Shown here: piece by piece, positions 1 to 9,159 of the stretch
Position numbering within the stretch: the first letter of the stretch is position 1
How the letters are laid out: every line of letters begins with the position of its first letter
Source: Bacillota bacterium
GTDB taxonomy: Bacteria > Bacillota > Clostridia > Peptostreptococcales > Anaerovoracaceae
Reading direction: 5' to 3'
Assembly (NCBI GenBank): GCA_030525285.1
Contig: JAUNFA010000002.1
Span: 62,001-126,000, forward strand
DNA: 64,000 bases
The notes under the pieces: generated by a model
What the model was told of the DNA's origin: nothing
What the model saw: only the letters and a program-made list of their open reading frames with translations
The model's database searches: none
Made by a program: the position numbers and the translations under genes

Positions 1-544
1 CCTCATCAGGATAATCTATATTAACAGTTATCTCAACGAGAAGGTCCAGAATGGATTTTCTTATTTCCTTAATACGTGATGAAAGCTGTCCATCAAGCTG
101 AGAAACAGCCACATCAAATCCCTTATCTGTCTTAGCTTTTATAACATCAATAACAGCTTCAGCCTGTGAAAGATCCAGTCGTCCATTAAGAAAAGCTCTC
201 TTCGTAAACTCACCTGGTTCTGCCATTCTTGCACCCTCTCTCAAAACAAGTTCAAGAGTCCTTTTGAGAGAAATTATGCTGCCATGACAGTTTATTTCAA
301 CAACATCTTCGGCTGTATATGTGCTTGGTTTTTTCATGTATACAGCAAGAACCTCATCTATAATATGACCATTTGATGTATCATTGATGGTTCCGTATGT
401 CATTCTTCTGCTTTCAATTTTTGAATTTTTAAAAGGTGTGAAAATCTTATTTAGAATAGACAGTGAGTTTTCACCACTTATTCTTATTATTCCTATTCCA
501 CCCTCTCCATATGCCGTAGCTATAGCTGCAATTGTATCTTCCAT
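1..544 (-). CDS. mnmE: tRNA modification GTPase MnmE (partial, N-terminal 181 residues)
   Basis: MnmE (TrmE) works with MnmG to make the 5-carboxymethylaminomethyl group on U34 of certain tRNAs, using methylene-THF and GTP. I translated the minus strand from the ATG at 544. The product opens with MEDTIAAIATAYGEGGIGII, the typical MnmE start, and continues through the folate-binding TrmE N-terminal domain, including the conserved stretches EINCHG, GEFTKRAFLNGR and LDLSQAEAVIDVI. The frame is open to the window edge, so the central helical and GTPase domains lie outside. An AAAGG ribosome site sits just upstream of the ATG. A hairpin terminator separates it from jag, the gene before it in transcription. 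Identification is firm from the N-terminal domain and the classic position next to jag-yidC-rnpA-rpmH. Confidence 0.95.
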   Translation of the reverse strand, partial: MEDTIAAIATAYGEGGIGIIRISGENSLSILNKIFTPFKNSKIESRRMTYGTINDTSNGHIIDEVLAVYMKKPSTYTAEDVVEINCHGSIISLKRTLELVLREGARMAEPGEFTKRAFLNGRLDLSQAEAVIDVIKAKTDKGFDVAVSQLDGQLSSRIKEIRKSILDLLVEITVNIDYPDE

Positions 545-555
545 AATTATTACCT

Positions 556-584
556 TTAAAAACAAAGGTCCGCTATTGCGGACC
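556..584 (-). terminator. Rho-independent terminator between jag and mnmE
   Basis: Read on the minus strand, a perfect 7-bp GC-rich stem (GGTCCGC / GCGGACC, 567-584) with a 4-nt loop is followed by TTTGTTTTT. It follows the jag stop codon and precedes the mnmE ribosome site, so mnmE is expressed either by read-through or from its own promoter. Confidence 0.8.
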
Positions 585-590
585 ATAATG

Positions 591-1415
591 TTATTTCTTA
601 AGTTCTATTACAACCTTTCTGTAAGGTTCCTCACCTTCACTGCGAGTTGTAACATGTGGATTATGCTGTAAAGTCGCATGAATTATTTTTCTCTCATATG
701 GATTCATAGGTTCCAGTCTTACAGGCTTTCTGTTCTTCTGAACTTTAGCTGCAAGTCTGTTTGCTAATGCTTCAAGAGTCTTCTGTCTCTTGCTTCTGTA
801 ATTTTCAGCATCAACAACAACCTTTATATATTTCTCATTGTCCTTATTTACAACAAGACTTGTAAGATACTGAATAGCATCGAGAGTTGCACCTCTCTTA
901 CCAATCACAGTACCGGAATCCTTACCGGCAATATCAAGATGAATCATTCCTTCACCGACTCTAGCCTTAATATCAAGATTAAGTCCCATCTTTTCAGTAA
1001 TTTCTTTCATGAATTCCAAAGCTTCATTATCATCAACCTCTGTCAATTCATCTACATTTACTGTATCAAGACTCAAAGTGTTAATTTCTTCATCTTTGTG
1101 ATATTTATTCTTGTTTTTGTTGTGATTCTTGTTTCTGTTCTTATTGTGAGGTTTCTTTTCCTGCTTTTCAGCCTTAACCTCAACTGATGTAGTCTTTTCC
1201 TCTACTACTTCTTCTATAACAGGTTCTTCTTTTATTTCTTCAACCTTTTTGGGAGTTACACGAACTCTTGCAAGCTTTGAACCTAAACCAAGAAAGCCTT
1301 TAGAAGGCTCTTCAAGAACCTCAACCTCAACTTCATCTCTGGAGAGTCTTAAATCCTGAAGAGCATATTTGACTGCTTCTTCAACATCAACCCCATATTT
1401 CTCTGAATAAGTCAT
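591..1415 (-). CDS. jag: Jag/KhpB-family RNA-binding protein (Jag_N-KH-R3H)
   Basis: This is the RNA-binding protein KhpB/Jag, found next to yidC in many Firmicutes and linked to cell elongation and small-RNA biology. Visible parts: an N-terminal Jag_N domain (about residues 1-52, with the GFLGLG motif), a long low-complexity Lys/Asn/His-rich linker (about 60-115), a KH domain with the GKRGATLD loop, and a C-terminal R3H domain starting near YRSKRQ and containing NPYERKIIH. I take the ATG at 1415 because GGAGG at 1421-1425 lies 5 nt upstream. A TTG further upstream would overlap this ribosome site and is unlikely. The length, 274 residues, is larger than usual because of the linker. It follows yidC at a 34-nt gap and is probably cotranscribed from the rpmH promoter. 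Confidence 0.94.
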   Translation of the reverse strand: MTYSEKYGVDVEEAVKYALQDLRLSRDEVEVEVLEEPSKGFLGLGSKLARVRVTPKKVEEIKEEPVIEEVVEEKTTSVEVKAEKQEKKPHNKNRNKNHNKNKNKYHKDEEINTLSLDTVNVDELTEVDDNEALEFMKEITEKMGLNLDIKARVGEGMIHLDIAGKDSGTVIGKRGATLDAIQYLTSLVVNKDNEKYIKVVVDAENYRSKRQKTLEALANRLAAKVQKNRKPVRLEPMNPYERKIIHATLQHNPHVTTRSEGEEPYRKVVIELKK

Positions 1416-1449
1416 TATATCCTCCAAAAGTAATCGAGATTCAATTCTT

Positions 1450-2193
1450 TTATTTTTTCTTACTTAATTTTTCCCTTAATTCCTGGATCTCAGCTTCTTT
1501 TTTAATTTTCTTTCTGATTGTTGTCAGATGAATATTAAAACCAATCTGTATAATCTGGCTCACTGCCCAGTATACAGAAAGACCTGATGGATAAGTTCTT
1601 GCAAGCCACAGAATCATTAATGGGAAGATATACTGCATCATCTTCATCATTCCATTCATCTGCTGTGCCTGCATATCAGAACCACCGTTGTCCTGAAGCA
1701 GTCTGTTCATAGTGAATGCTATGAATGTTGCAACACCGGCAACTATAGGCAGAATCCATTTATCAGGCTGGCTAAGGTCTTCAATCCACATGAACTTCTC
1801 ATGGAATGCAAAAATCATACTTGAATTCTGTTCATTCATATACATAAGAGGGTTCCTGAGGAGAGCAAAAAGACCCATAATAATCGGCATCTGAATTAAC
1901 ATAGGAAGACAACCGCTCATTGGGTTGAAACCTTCCTCTTTGTATAATTCTGCCATCTTAACATTTAATGTTTCCTTATCATTAGCATATCTGTTCTGCA
2001 AAGCCTGCATCTTAGGCTGAACAGTAGACATCTTTGCCATTGATTTAGTCTGCTTAATATATAAAGGATACAAACAAAGTTTAACAATTAATGTCAATAC
2101 AATGATAGCAATGCCGTAGTTGCCGATTAGACCATATAAAAGCTCTAATATCCACAGTAAAGGTTTAGCAATTACCGACAGTAATGTGTACAT
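1450..2193 (-). CDS. yidC: Membrane protein insertase YidC/OxaA
   Basis: YidC inserts membrane proteins, alone or with SecYEG. The 247-residue product has the gram-positive YidC arrangement: an N-terminal hydrophobic segment, the helix around IAIIVLTLIVKLCLYPLY with the Arg/Lys-bearing cytoplasmic hairpin (KQTKSMAKMS), the signature NPMSGCLPMLIQMPI, and further membrane segments near TFIAFTMNRLL and IFPLMILWLA. The C-terminal tail is Lys-rich, as expected for ribosome contact. No lipobox cysteine is seen in the N-terminus, unlike Bacillus SpoIIIJ. GGAGGA lies just upstream of the start, which is 14 nt from the yidD stop. Confidence 0.95.
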   Translation of the reverse strand: MYTLLSVIAKPLLWILELLYGLIGNYGIAIIVLTLIVKLCLYPLYIKQTKSMAKMSTVQPKMQALQNRYANDKETLNVKMAELYKEEGFNPMSGCLPMLIQMPIIMGLFALLRNPLMYMNEQNSSMIFAFHEKFMWIEDLSQPDKWILPIVAGVATFIAFTMNRLLQDNGGSDMQAQQMNGMMKMMQYIFPLMILWLARTYPSGLSVYWAVSQIIQIGFNIHLTTIRKKIKKEAEIQELREKLSKKK

Positions 2194-2207
2194 TAATAAA
2201 ATTCCTC

Positions 2208-2417
2208 CTACTTTAAAGGATCATATCCACCCGGATTAAAAGGATGACATTTCATAATCCTTCGAATCCCCAGATAACTTCCTTTAAAAAATCCGTACTT
2301 TTCTAAAGCCTGGATAAAATAAGCCGAACAAGTAGGATAAAAACGGCATGTTTTAGGGAATAAAGGTGAAATAAACATTTGATATGCCCTTATTAATAAA
2401 ATGCATAAACGTTTCAT
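2208..2417 (-). CDS. yidD: Membrane protein insertion efficiency factor YidD
   Basis: YidD is a small amphipathic inner-membrane-associated protein that aids YidC-dependent insertion. The 69-residue sequence shows the family signature [19 protein letters not shown] with two cysteines, and the C-terminal [11 protein letters not shown]. Its length is typical. The gene lies between rnpA and yidC as in most bacteria, with a weak AAGGGA ribosome site upstream. Confidence 0.96.
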   Translation of the reverse strand: MKRLCILLIRAYQMFISPLFPKTCRFYPTCSAYFIQALEKYGFFKGSYLGIRRIMKCHPFNPGGYDPLK

Positions 2418-2450
2418 TTTTTTCCCTTACTCATACGCCAAATCATTAAA

Positions 2451-2786
2451 TTACTTTAATAAATTGGCTCTCCTTACAGCATTTTTCATTGATTTGCCTA
2501 CATCCGACAGCTTCTTATCGTTAATGGTATTCCTCGCAATGAATATGAGATCATAACCATCAGCAATAGAATCTTTGAGGAATCGGTAGTTTTCCCTCAT
2601 AAGTCTTCTGGCACGATTTCTTCTAACGCTGTTTCCTACTTTCTTACTTGCTAAAAACGCAATTCTCTTATAACCAAGATTATTCTTCCTGTAAAAAAGA
2701 ACTATATACTTATCACCTACAGATTTTCCTCTTCTATATATAGAAGAAAAATCTTCTTTTCTTCGCAGTATATCTTTTTTTAGCAT
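2451..2786 (-). CDS. rnpA: Ribonuclease P protein component
   Basis: This is the protein subunit of RNase P, which assists the catalytic RNA in maturing tRNA 5' ends. The 111-residue basic protein contains the family RNR motif (NSVRRNRARRLMRENYR, about residues 52-68) and the N-terminal LRRKEDFSSIYRRGKSVG, which contacts precursor tRNA. The start at 2786 gives the usual N-terminus but has only a poor Shine-Dalgarno sequence, so translation may be coupled to rpmH upstream. The gene encoding the RNA subunit was not found in this window. Confidence 0.96.
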   Translation of the reverse strand: MLKKDILRRKEDFSSIYRRGKSVGDKYIVLFYRKNNLGYKRIAFLASKKVGNSVRRNRARRLMRENYRFLKDSIADGYDLIFIARNTINDKKLSDVGKSMKNAVRRANLLK

Positions 2787-2815
2787 AGTCGTTAAAAAGT
2801 CTTACTCAAGCTATC

Positions 2816-2950
2816 TTATGCTGATAAAACTTTTCTTCCTCTTCTTCTTCTTCTCTTTAATACGTTTCTACCGTTCTTTGTTGCCATTCTCTTTCTGAAA
2901 CCATGTTCCTTTTTTCTCTGTCTTGTTTTTGGCTGATAAGTCTGTTTCAT
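2816..2950 (-). CDS. rpmH: 50S ribosomal protein L34
   Basis: L34 is a 44-residue, strongly basic large-subunit protein. The sequence [20 protein letters not shown] with the downstream [12 protein letters not shown] end is diagnostic. I chose the ATG at 2950, which has AGGAGG 7 nt upstream; a longer in-frame extension would add 16 residues that no L34 has. It is the first gene of the minus-strand operon rpmH-rnpA-yidD-yidC-jag. Confidence 0.98.
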   Translation of the reverse strand: MKQTYQPKTRQRKKEHGFRKRMATKNGRNVLKRRRRRGRKVLSA

Positions 2951-2979
2951 TTGGGTTACCTCCTTTATTAAAAAATTAA

Positions 2980-3005
2980 ATGCGTATCTAAATTCCAATA
3001 CGCAT
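2980..3005 (-). promoter_or_regulatory. Hairpin in the rpmH 5' leader
   Basis: A perfect 8-bp inverted repeat (ATGCGTAT / ATACGCAT) with a 10-nt loop lies between the rpmH promoter and its ribosome site, so it is transcribed. It could be a leader structure or an operator; no known family was recognised. Confidence 0.45.
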
Positions 3006-3019
3006 ACATACGCTTAATT

Positions 3020-3048
3020 ATTATACTTTGTCAAATTTTACGTGTCAA
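3020..3048 (-). promoter_or_regulatory. Sigma-A promoter for rpmH operon
   Basis: On the minus strand TTGACA (3048-3043) and TATAAT (3025-3020) are separated by exactly 17 nt, a consensus vegetative promoter, about 70 nt upstream of the rpmH ATG. Confidence 0.85.
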
Positions 3049-3137
3049 TTATTTTCGTATGCTCCTACGCCTTATAAATACTAATATTCAGCCATAATTA
3101 AGGCATTTTACAGGCAAATTCTACATGTAGTTGTTCC

Positions 3138-3233
3138 TGTGGAAAATGTGTATAACTTTATCCACAACTAGTGGATAACATTTCTTTATATTCAAATTCA
3201 AAGAAAAATTATTAACATATTGCCTGTGGATAA
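3138..3233. other. oriC, left part: DnaA box cluster upstream of dnaA
   Basis: Perfect DnaA boxes (TTATCCACA or its complement) lie at 3158-3166 (+) and 3225-3233 (-). One-mismatch boxes lie at 3138-3146 (TGTGGAAAA) and 3170-3178 (AGTGGATAA). Together with the cluster beyond dnaA they make a bipartite origin like that of Bacillus and other Firmicutes. One box overlaps the presumed dnaA promoter spacer. Confidence 0.85.
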
Positions 3234-3249
3234 CTTTTTCTGTTATTAT
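3220..3249 (+). promoter_or_regulatory. Probable dnaA promoter overlapping a DnaA box
   Basis: TTGCCT (3220-3225) and TATTAT (3244-3249) are spaced by 18 nt. The DnaA box at 3225-3233 sits in the spacer, which would allow DnaA to repress its own gene. The -35 match is only moderate. Confidence 0.5.
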
Positions 3250-3276
3250 GTTTATAACACTTATAAGGAAAATGAA

Positions 3277-4686
3277 ATGAAGAAAAAAATAAGCAACAAA
3301 ATCTGGAAAGACATTCTTGCCGAAATAAGCAAGAAAGTAACTGAGCCTAGCTACAATGCCTGGTTTAAACCTCTAACCCCTCTTAGTATCGATGAAGAAG
3401 CTGGGGTTCTTTATTTTGCATCGACAGTTGACCGAATAATACAGGTTCTCAACATGAGATATATACCTGTATTTGAAGAATGCTCCGAAACAATTCTCAA
3501 AAAGAGATACAAGGTTGTAGCTACATTCATGAGTCAGGATGAAATTGACAGTCAAATAGGAAATCTCGGTGACAAAAAACCTGAAGCTTCTAAACCCAAT
3601 ACATCCACTGTATCTACATCAAAAGAAACGAATGAATTCAAAGAAGAATACTACGCCAACCCAAAGTATAACTTTGATAACTTTATCATAGGACCAAACA
3701 ATGAATATGCACATGCAGTGGCACTTGCAGTAGCACAGTCACCTGCCAAAGTCTACAATCCTCTTTTTATTCACGGAGGATCAGGGCTCGGCAAAACTCA
3801 TCTGATGCACGCCATAGGACATTACATACTCGATAATAATCCCGATGCCAAAGTTCTTTATGTTTCATCTGAAATGTTTACATCAGAACTTATTAAGGCG
3901 CTGCAGGATCCGAGAAACAAAGATATGAGAATGGAAGCATTCAAGAGAAAATACAGACACGTTGATGTTCTTCTCATAGACGATATTCAATTCCTTGAAG
4001 GTAAAGAATCCACACAGTCGGAATTTTTCCATACCTTCGAAAGTCTCCACGAATCAGGTAAACAGATAGTAATTTCAAGTGACCGTCATCCAAGTAAACT
4101 GACAGAGCTTGATGACAGATTAAGATCCCGATTCCAATGGAACGTAGTCGCAGACATTCAGCCACCTGATTTTGAAACGAGAGTAGCCATACTTCGAAGT
4201 AAAGCAGAACAGGAAAACATTGACATAGACGATAACATGCTGGATGTAATAAATCTCATAGCGGAAAAAGTTAAATTCAATGTACGTGAACTTGAAAGTG
4301 CTCTCACAAGAATAATCAGTTACGCCACCCTCTTTGACAAACACATAGATGCAAAATTCGCAATATCAACGCTCAGCGACATTTTTACAGCTGAAGATTA
4401 TGATATTTCGTGTGAGACAATCAAAAAGGCTGTGTGCAAACACTGGGGCATAAAGATATCAGATATAGAATCATCAAAAAGAAAAAGAGAATTCGCTTTT
4501 CCACGTCAAATAGCCATGTATCTGTGTAGAGAAATGACAAATCTTTCACTTCCCCAAATAGGTAAATATTTCGGCGGACGTGATCATACAACAGTAATGC
4601 ATGCAATTGACAAAATAGAAAAAGAATTAAAAGAAAATGATATATTCGCGCAGGATTTAAAAAAGCTAAAAAATGATATATATTAA
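3277..4686 (+). CDS. dnaA: Chromosomal replication initiator protein DnaA
   Basis: DnaA binds oriC DnaA boxes, oligomerises with ATP and unwinds the origin. Domains seen: I (about 1-85, helicase/partner binding), a linker (about 90-125, Ser/Thr-rich), an AAA+ domain III with Walker A GGSGLGKT (about 167-174) and Walker B LLIDDIQF, and domain IV with the DNA-binding signature GGRDHTTVMHAIDKI. The length is 469 residues. I chose the ATG at 3277, with AAGGA 7 nt upstream. A longer in-frame reading from 3220 would run through the DnaA box and is rejected. Flanking DnaA boxes and dnaN confirm the identity. Confidence 0.97.
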   Translation: MKKKISNKIWKDILAEISKKVTEPSYNAWFKPLTPLSIDEEAGVLYFASTVDRIIQVLNMRYIPVFEECSETILKKRYKVVATFMSQDEIDSQIGNLGDKKPEASKPNTSTVSTSKETNEFKEEYYANPKYNFDNFIIGPNNEYAHAVALAVAQSPAKVYNPLFIHGGSGLGKTHLMHAIGHYILDNNPDAKVLYVSSEMFTSELIKALQDPRNKDMRMEAFKRKYRHVDVLLIDDIQFLEGKESTQSEFFHTFESLHESGKQIVISSDRHPSKLTELDDRLRSRFQWNVVADIQPPDFETRVAILRSKAEQENIDIDDNMLDVINLIAEKVKFNVRELESALTRIISYATLFDKHIDAKFAISTLSDIFTAEDYDISCETIKKAVCKHWGIKISDIESSKRKREFAFPRQIAMYLCREMTNLSLPQIGKYFGGRDHTTVMHAIDKIEKELKENDIFAQDLKKLKNDIY

Positions 4687-4708
4687 TTATCAACAGGTGC
4701 GTAACAGG

Positions 4709-4858
4709 TTATCCACACACTTATCCACAGAAAATGTGGATAACTTTTGTTAACTTTTCAACGTTTGATTGGGTTATCAACAATATCCACAGACCCTACT
4801 ACAACTATTACTATATATATAATAAAAGAATAAGCATTTTTATCATATTTTTTTAATA
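4709..4858 (+). other. oriC, right part: DnaA boxes, GC cluster, DnaA-trios and AT-rich unwinding region
   Basis: Perfect DnaA boxes are at 4709-4717 (+), 4721-4729 (+) and 4735-4743 (-), with one-mismatch boxes at 4774-4782 and 4783-4791. Directly after the last box comes a short GC patch (GACCC, 4792-4796), then six trinucleotides CTA CTA CAA CTA TTA CTA (4796-4813), and then an A/T-only stretch to about 4858. This order (box, GC cluster, trios read 3'-GAT-5' on the opposite strand, DNA unwinding element) matches the basal unwinding system described for Bacillus subtilis incC. Confidence 0.85.
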
Positions 4859-4876
4859 ATATCCGGGAGGAAAAAA

Positions 4877-5989
4877 ATGAAATTCACATGCCAGCAACAG
4901 ACATTATCAAGAGCTCTCAATACAGTATCAAAAGCTGTATCAAATAAAACAACAATTCCAATCCTTAAAGGGATTCTCATAGAGGCAAAGGAAAACAAAA
5001 TAATATTTTCTGCTTCAGATCTGGACATATCCATAAAAAAAGAAATTAGTGCAGAAGTTGAAGAAACCGGAGCCGCTGTAGTTCCATCAAAACTTTTCGG
5101 AGATATAGTAAGGAAACTTCCTAATGAAGAAATAAAAATTGAAGAATATATGGATGGCAACCTGTCACTCAGCACTTCATCATCTGAATTCGCTGTTATT
5201 ACAATGCCACTGGACCAGTTCCCTTCAATAGGCGAAAACAGTGAGAATAAAGCAGTTGTTTCAATTGAAGCAAACATGTTCAGAGAAATGATAAGAAAAA
5301 CATCCTTTGCAGCCAGCATTGAGGAATCAAAGGGATCTCTTGTAGGAATACTTACAGAGCTTACCGAGGAAAGCATTGAAATGGTGGCACTTGATGGATT
5401 CAGACTGGCTCATACAAGAAGCGAAATGATAAATAGCGAATCAAGAAGCTTTATAATTTCAGCCAAGATAATGAATGAACTGAGCAAGATAACTTCAGAT
5501 GAAATTGAAGCAGCTACAGTCAGAATATCTCTCGGTGAAAAGAGTGCAATTGTCAATGTAGGTACGACGGAAGTCATTGTTAGAATGATGGAAGGTGAAT
5601 ACATAAGATATAGAGACATCATACCTAAGGACAGTGTGATAAATGTTGTAATAAATAAAGCACTTCTTCTTGAAAGTATTGAAAGAGCGTCACTTCTTGC
5701 AAAGGAAGGAAAGAATAATCTTATCAAATTCTCTATTAAAGACAATATGATAACAATTACATCAAGATCAGACGAAGGTAACGTCAAAGAAGAGATAGGA
5801 ATAGAAAAAGAAGGAGAAAACCTTGATATAGGATTTAATTCCAAGTATGTAATAGACGTTCTCAAAGCAATTGATGACGAAGAGATAATGATGAATTTCA
5901 AGAACGGAATTTCTCCGTGCGTTATAACACCTGTTGAAGGAGAAGAGTACGAATACCTCGTACTTCCAGTAAGAATTCCAAACATTTAG
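4877..5989 (+). CDS. dnaN: DNA polymerase III beta sliding clamp
   Basis: This is the processivity clamp that tethers DNA polymerase to DNA as a ring dimer. The 370-residue protein has the typical N-terminus MKFTCQQQTLSRALNTVSKA, three repeated clamp domains, and the C-terminal YLVLPVRI, which forms part of the partner-binding pocket. The start has GGGAGG 8 nt upstream. It follows dnaA across the right oriC cluster, and recF begins 1 nt after its stop. Confidence 0.97.
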   Translation: MKFTCQQQTLSRALNTVSKAVSNKTTIPILKGILIEAKENKIIFSASDLDISIKKEISAEVEETGAAVVPSKLFGDIVRKLPNEEIKIEEYMDGNLSLSTSSSEFAVITMPLDQFPSIGENSENKAVVSIEANMFREMIRKTSFAASIEESKGSLVGILTELTEESIEMVALDGFRLAHTRSEMINSESRSFIISAKIMNELSKITSDEIEAATVRISLGEKSAIVNVGTTEVIVRMMEGEYIRYRDIIPKDSVINVVINKALLLESIERASLLAKEGKNNLIKFSIKDNMITITSRSDEGNVKEEIGIEKEGENLDIGFNSKYVIDVLKAIDDEEIMMNFKNGISPCVITPVEGEEYEYLVLPVRIPNI

Positions 5990-5990
5990 T

Positions 5991-7097
5991 ATGTATATTA
6001 AGAGCATAGAATTAAAAGATTACAGAAATTACAAAGAAATATTTGTGGAATTCAGCAGCAGGGTGAACATTTTTCTGGGAAACAATGCTCAAGGGAAGAC
6101 AAATCTTCTCGAAAGCATATATATGAATGCCATGGCTAAATCATTTAAGAATACCAGAGACAAGGATCTTATAAGATTTAGTCGTGATTTCTGCAGAATT
6201 AAGTCAATTGCCGTTACTGAAGATGATGAACTTGAGACAGAAATAGTTATAACCGGTGATGGTAGGAAATCAATCAAAATCAACGGTGTAAAAGTTCACA
6301 AAACTTCAGAAATGCTGGATCGCATATATATAGTCGTATTCTCACCTGATGATCTTAAGATTGTTAAGGAAGATCCTGAAAAAAGGCGCAGGTTTACTGA
6401 TAGAGAACTGTGTCTTATTAAGCCTGGATTTTATAATGATCTAAATAATTACAAGAAGGCTTTGGTTCAGAGAAACAGTCTCCTCAAAGAGAGAGACATA
6501 GATATGGTAATGCTGGAGGTATTCGAAAGCGAACTTGCCAAATATGGTGTGAGAATAATAAATAGTCGCAGGAAATTCATAGAAAAAATAAATGAAATAT
6601 CAAGAAAAATACATGAAAAAATTTCAGGCGGTAAAGAAAAACTGGAACTCGAATATGAAACAAATATAGAAATTCCTCTTGACGCAAAAAAAAGTGAAGC
6701 TGAGAAAATTTATATTAAAGCTCTAAAAGAATCAAGAGAAACAGATATAAATAACAGAAATACATCCAAAGGTCCTCATAGAGATGACATAAGCATATCG
6801 GCAAACGGAATTGATTTAAGAAAATTCGGTTCACAAGGACAACAAAGGACTGCAGCTCTTTCGCTTAAGCTTTCAGAAATAAAAATAATAGAAGAGGAAA
6901 CTGGAGAAAAACCAATACTTCTTCTCGATGATGTTTTGTCGGAGCTTGATAACGACAGACAGACATATTTAATAAATTCTCTTGGTGAAAATCAGATGTT
7001 CATAACCACTACGGATTTAATGGTAAAAGTGGCAAAGAGCATGCCTGAGGGAAAGATATACAACATAAAAAATGGCGAAATAGAAACAGAAATATGA
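5991..7097 (+). CDS. recF: DNA replication/repair ATPase RecF
   Basis: RecF is an SMC-like ATPase that helps load RecA at gaps with RecO and RecR. The 368-residue protein has Walker A GNNAQGKTN near residue 30, the ABC-type signature FGSQGQQRT and Walker B LLLDDVLSELD. Its ATG lies 1 nt beyond the dnaN stop and there is no clear ribosome site, so translation is probably coupled to dnaN. The small S4-domain gene (yaaA/rlbA) that usually sits between dnaN and recF in Firmicutes is absent here. Confidence 0.96.
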   Translation: MYIKSIELKDYRNYKEIFVEFSSRVNIFLGNNAQGKTNLLESIYMNAMAKSFKNTRDKDLIRFSRDFCRIKSIAVTEDDELETEIVITGDGRKSIKINGVKVHKTSEMLDRIYIVVFSPDDLKIVKEDPEKRRRFTDRELCLIKPGFYNDLNNYKKALVQRNSLLKERDIDMVMLEVFESELAKYGVRIINSRRKFIEKINEISRKIHEKISGGKEKLELEYETNIEIPLDAKKSEAEKIYIKALKESRETDINNRNTSKGPHRDDISISANGIDLRKFGSQGQQRTAALSLKLSEIKIIEEETGEKPILLLDDVLSELDNDRQTYLINSLGENQMFITTTDLMVKVAKSMPEGKIYNIKNGEIETEI

Positions 7098-7101
7098 AAG
7101 T

Positions 7102-7152
7102 TCGACTTAAAAGGTTAAAAAGTAATTTAAACCTCTTAAATCGGGCTTTTTT
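7102..7152 (+). terminator. Rho-independent terminator after recF
   Basis: A long, A/T-rich, nearly perfect inverted repeat (about 16 bp with G-T pairs, 7102-7142) with a short loop is followed by GGCTTTTTT. It ends the dnaA-dnaN-recF unit just upstream of the gyrB promoter. Confidence 0.8.
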
Positions 7153-7173
7153 AATGGTATAAAGGTAAAAAAT

Positions 7174-7183
7174 ATGCTATAAT
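7174..7183 (+). promoter_or_regulatory. Extended -10 promoter for gyrB-gyrA
   Basis: TGCTATAAT (7175-7183) is an extended -10 element between the recF terminator and the gyrB ribosome site (AAAGGAGA, about 7209-7216). No good -35 hexamer is visible at the expected distance. Confidence 0.65.
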
Positions 7184-7222
7184 CAACTATGTATGCGAAA
7201 GAGATTTTAAAGGAGATAATAA

Positions 7223-9142
<1,920 letters not shown>

Positions 9143-9159
9143 GGAAAGGATAAGTTTGT

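Noticed and set aside
1080..1170. DNA-level tandem repeat in jag
   Set aside because: This is a low-complexity Lys/Asn/His-coding linker; the units are irregular and fully explained by the protein.
3220..3276. Extended N-terminus of DnaA starting at 3220
   Set aside because: It would run through a perfect DnaA box and add 19 residues not found in the family; the ATG at 3277 has a ribosome site.
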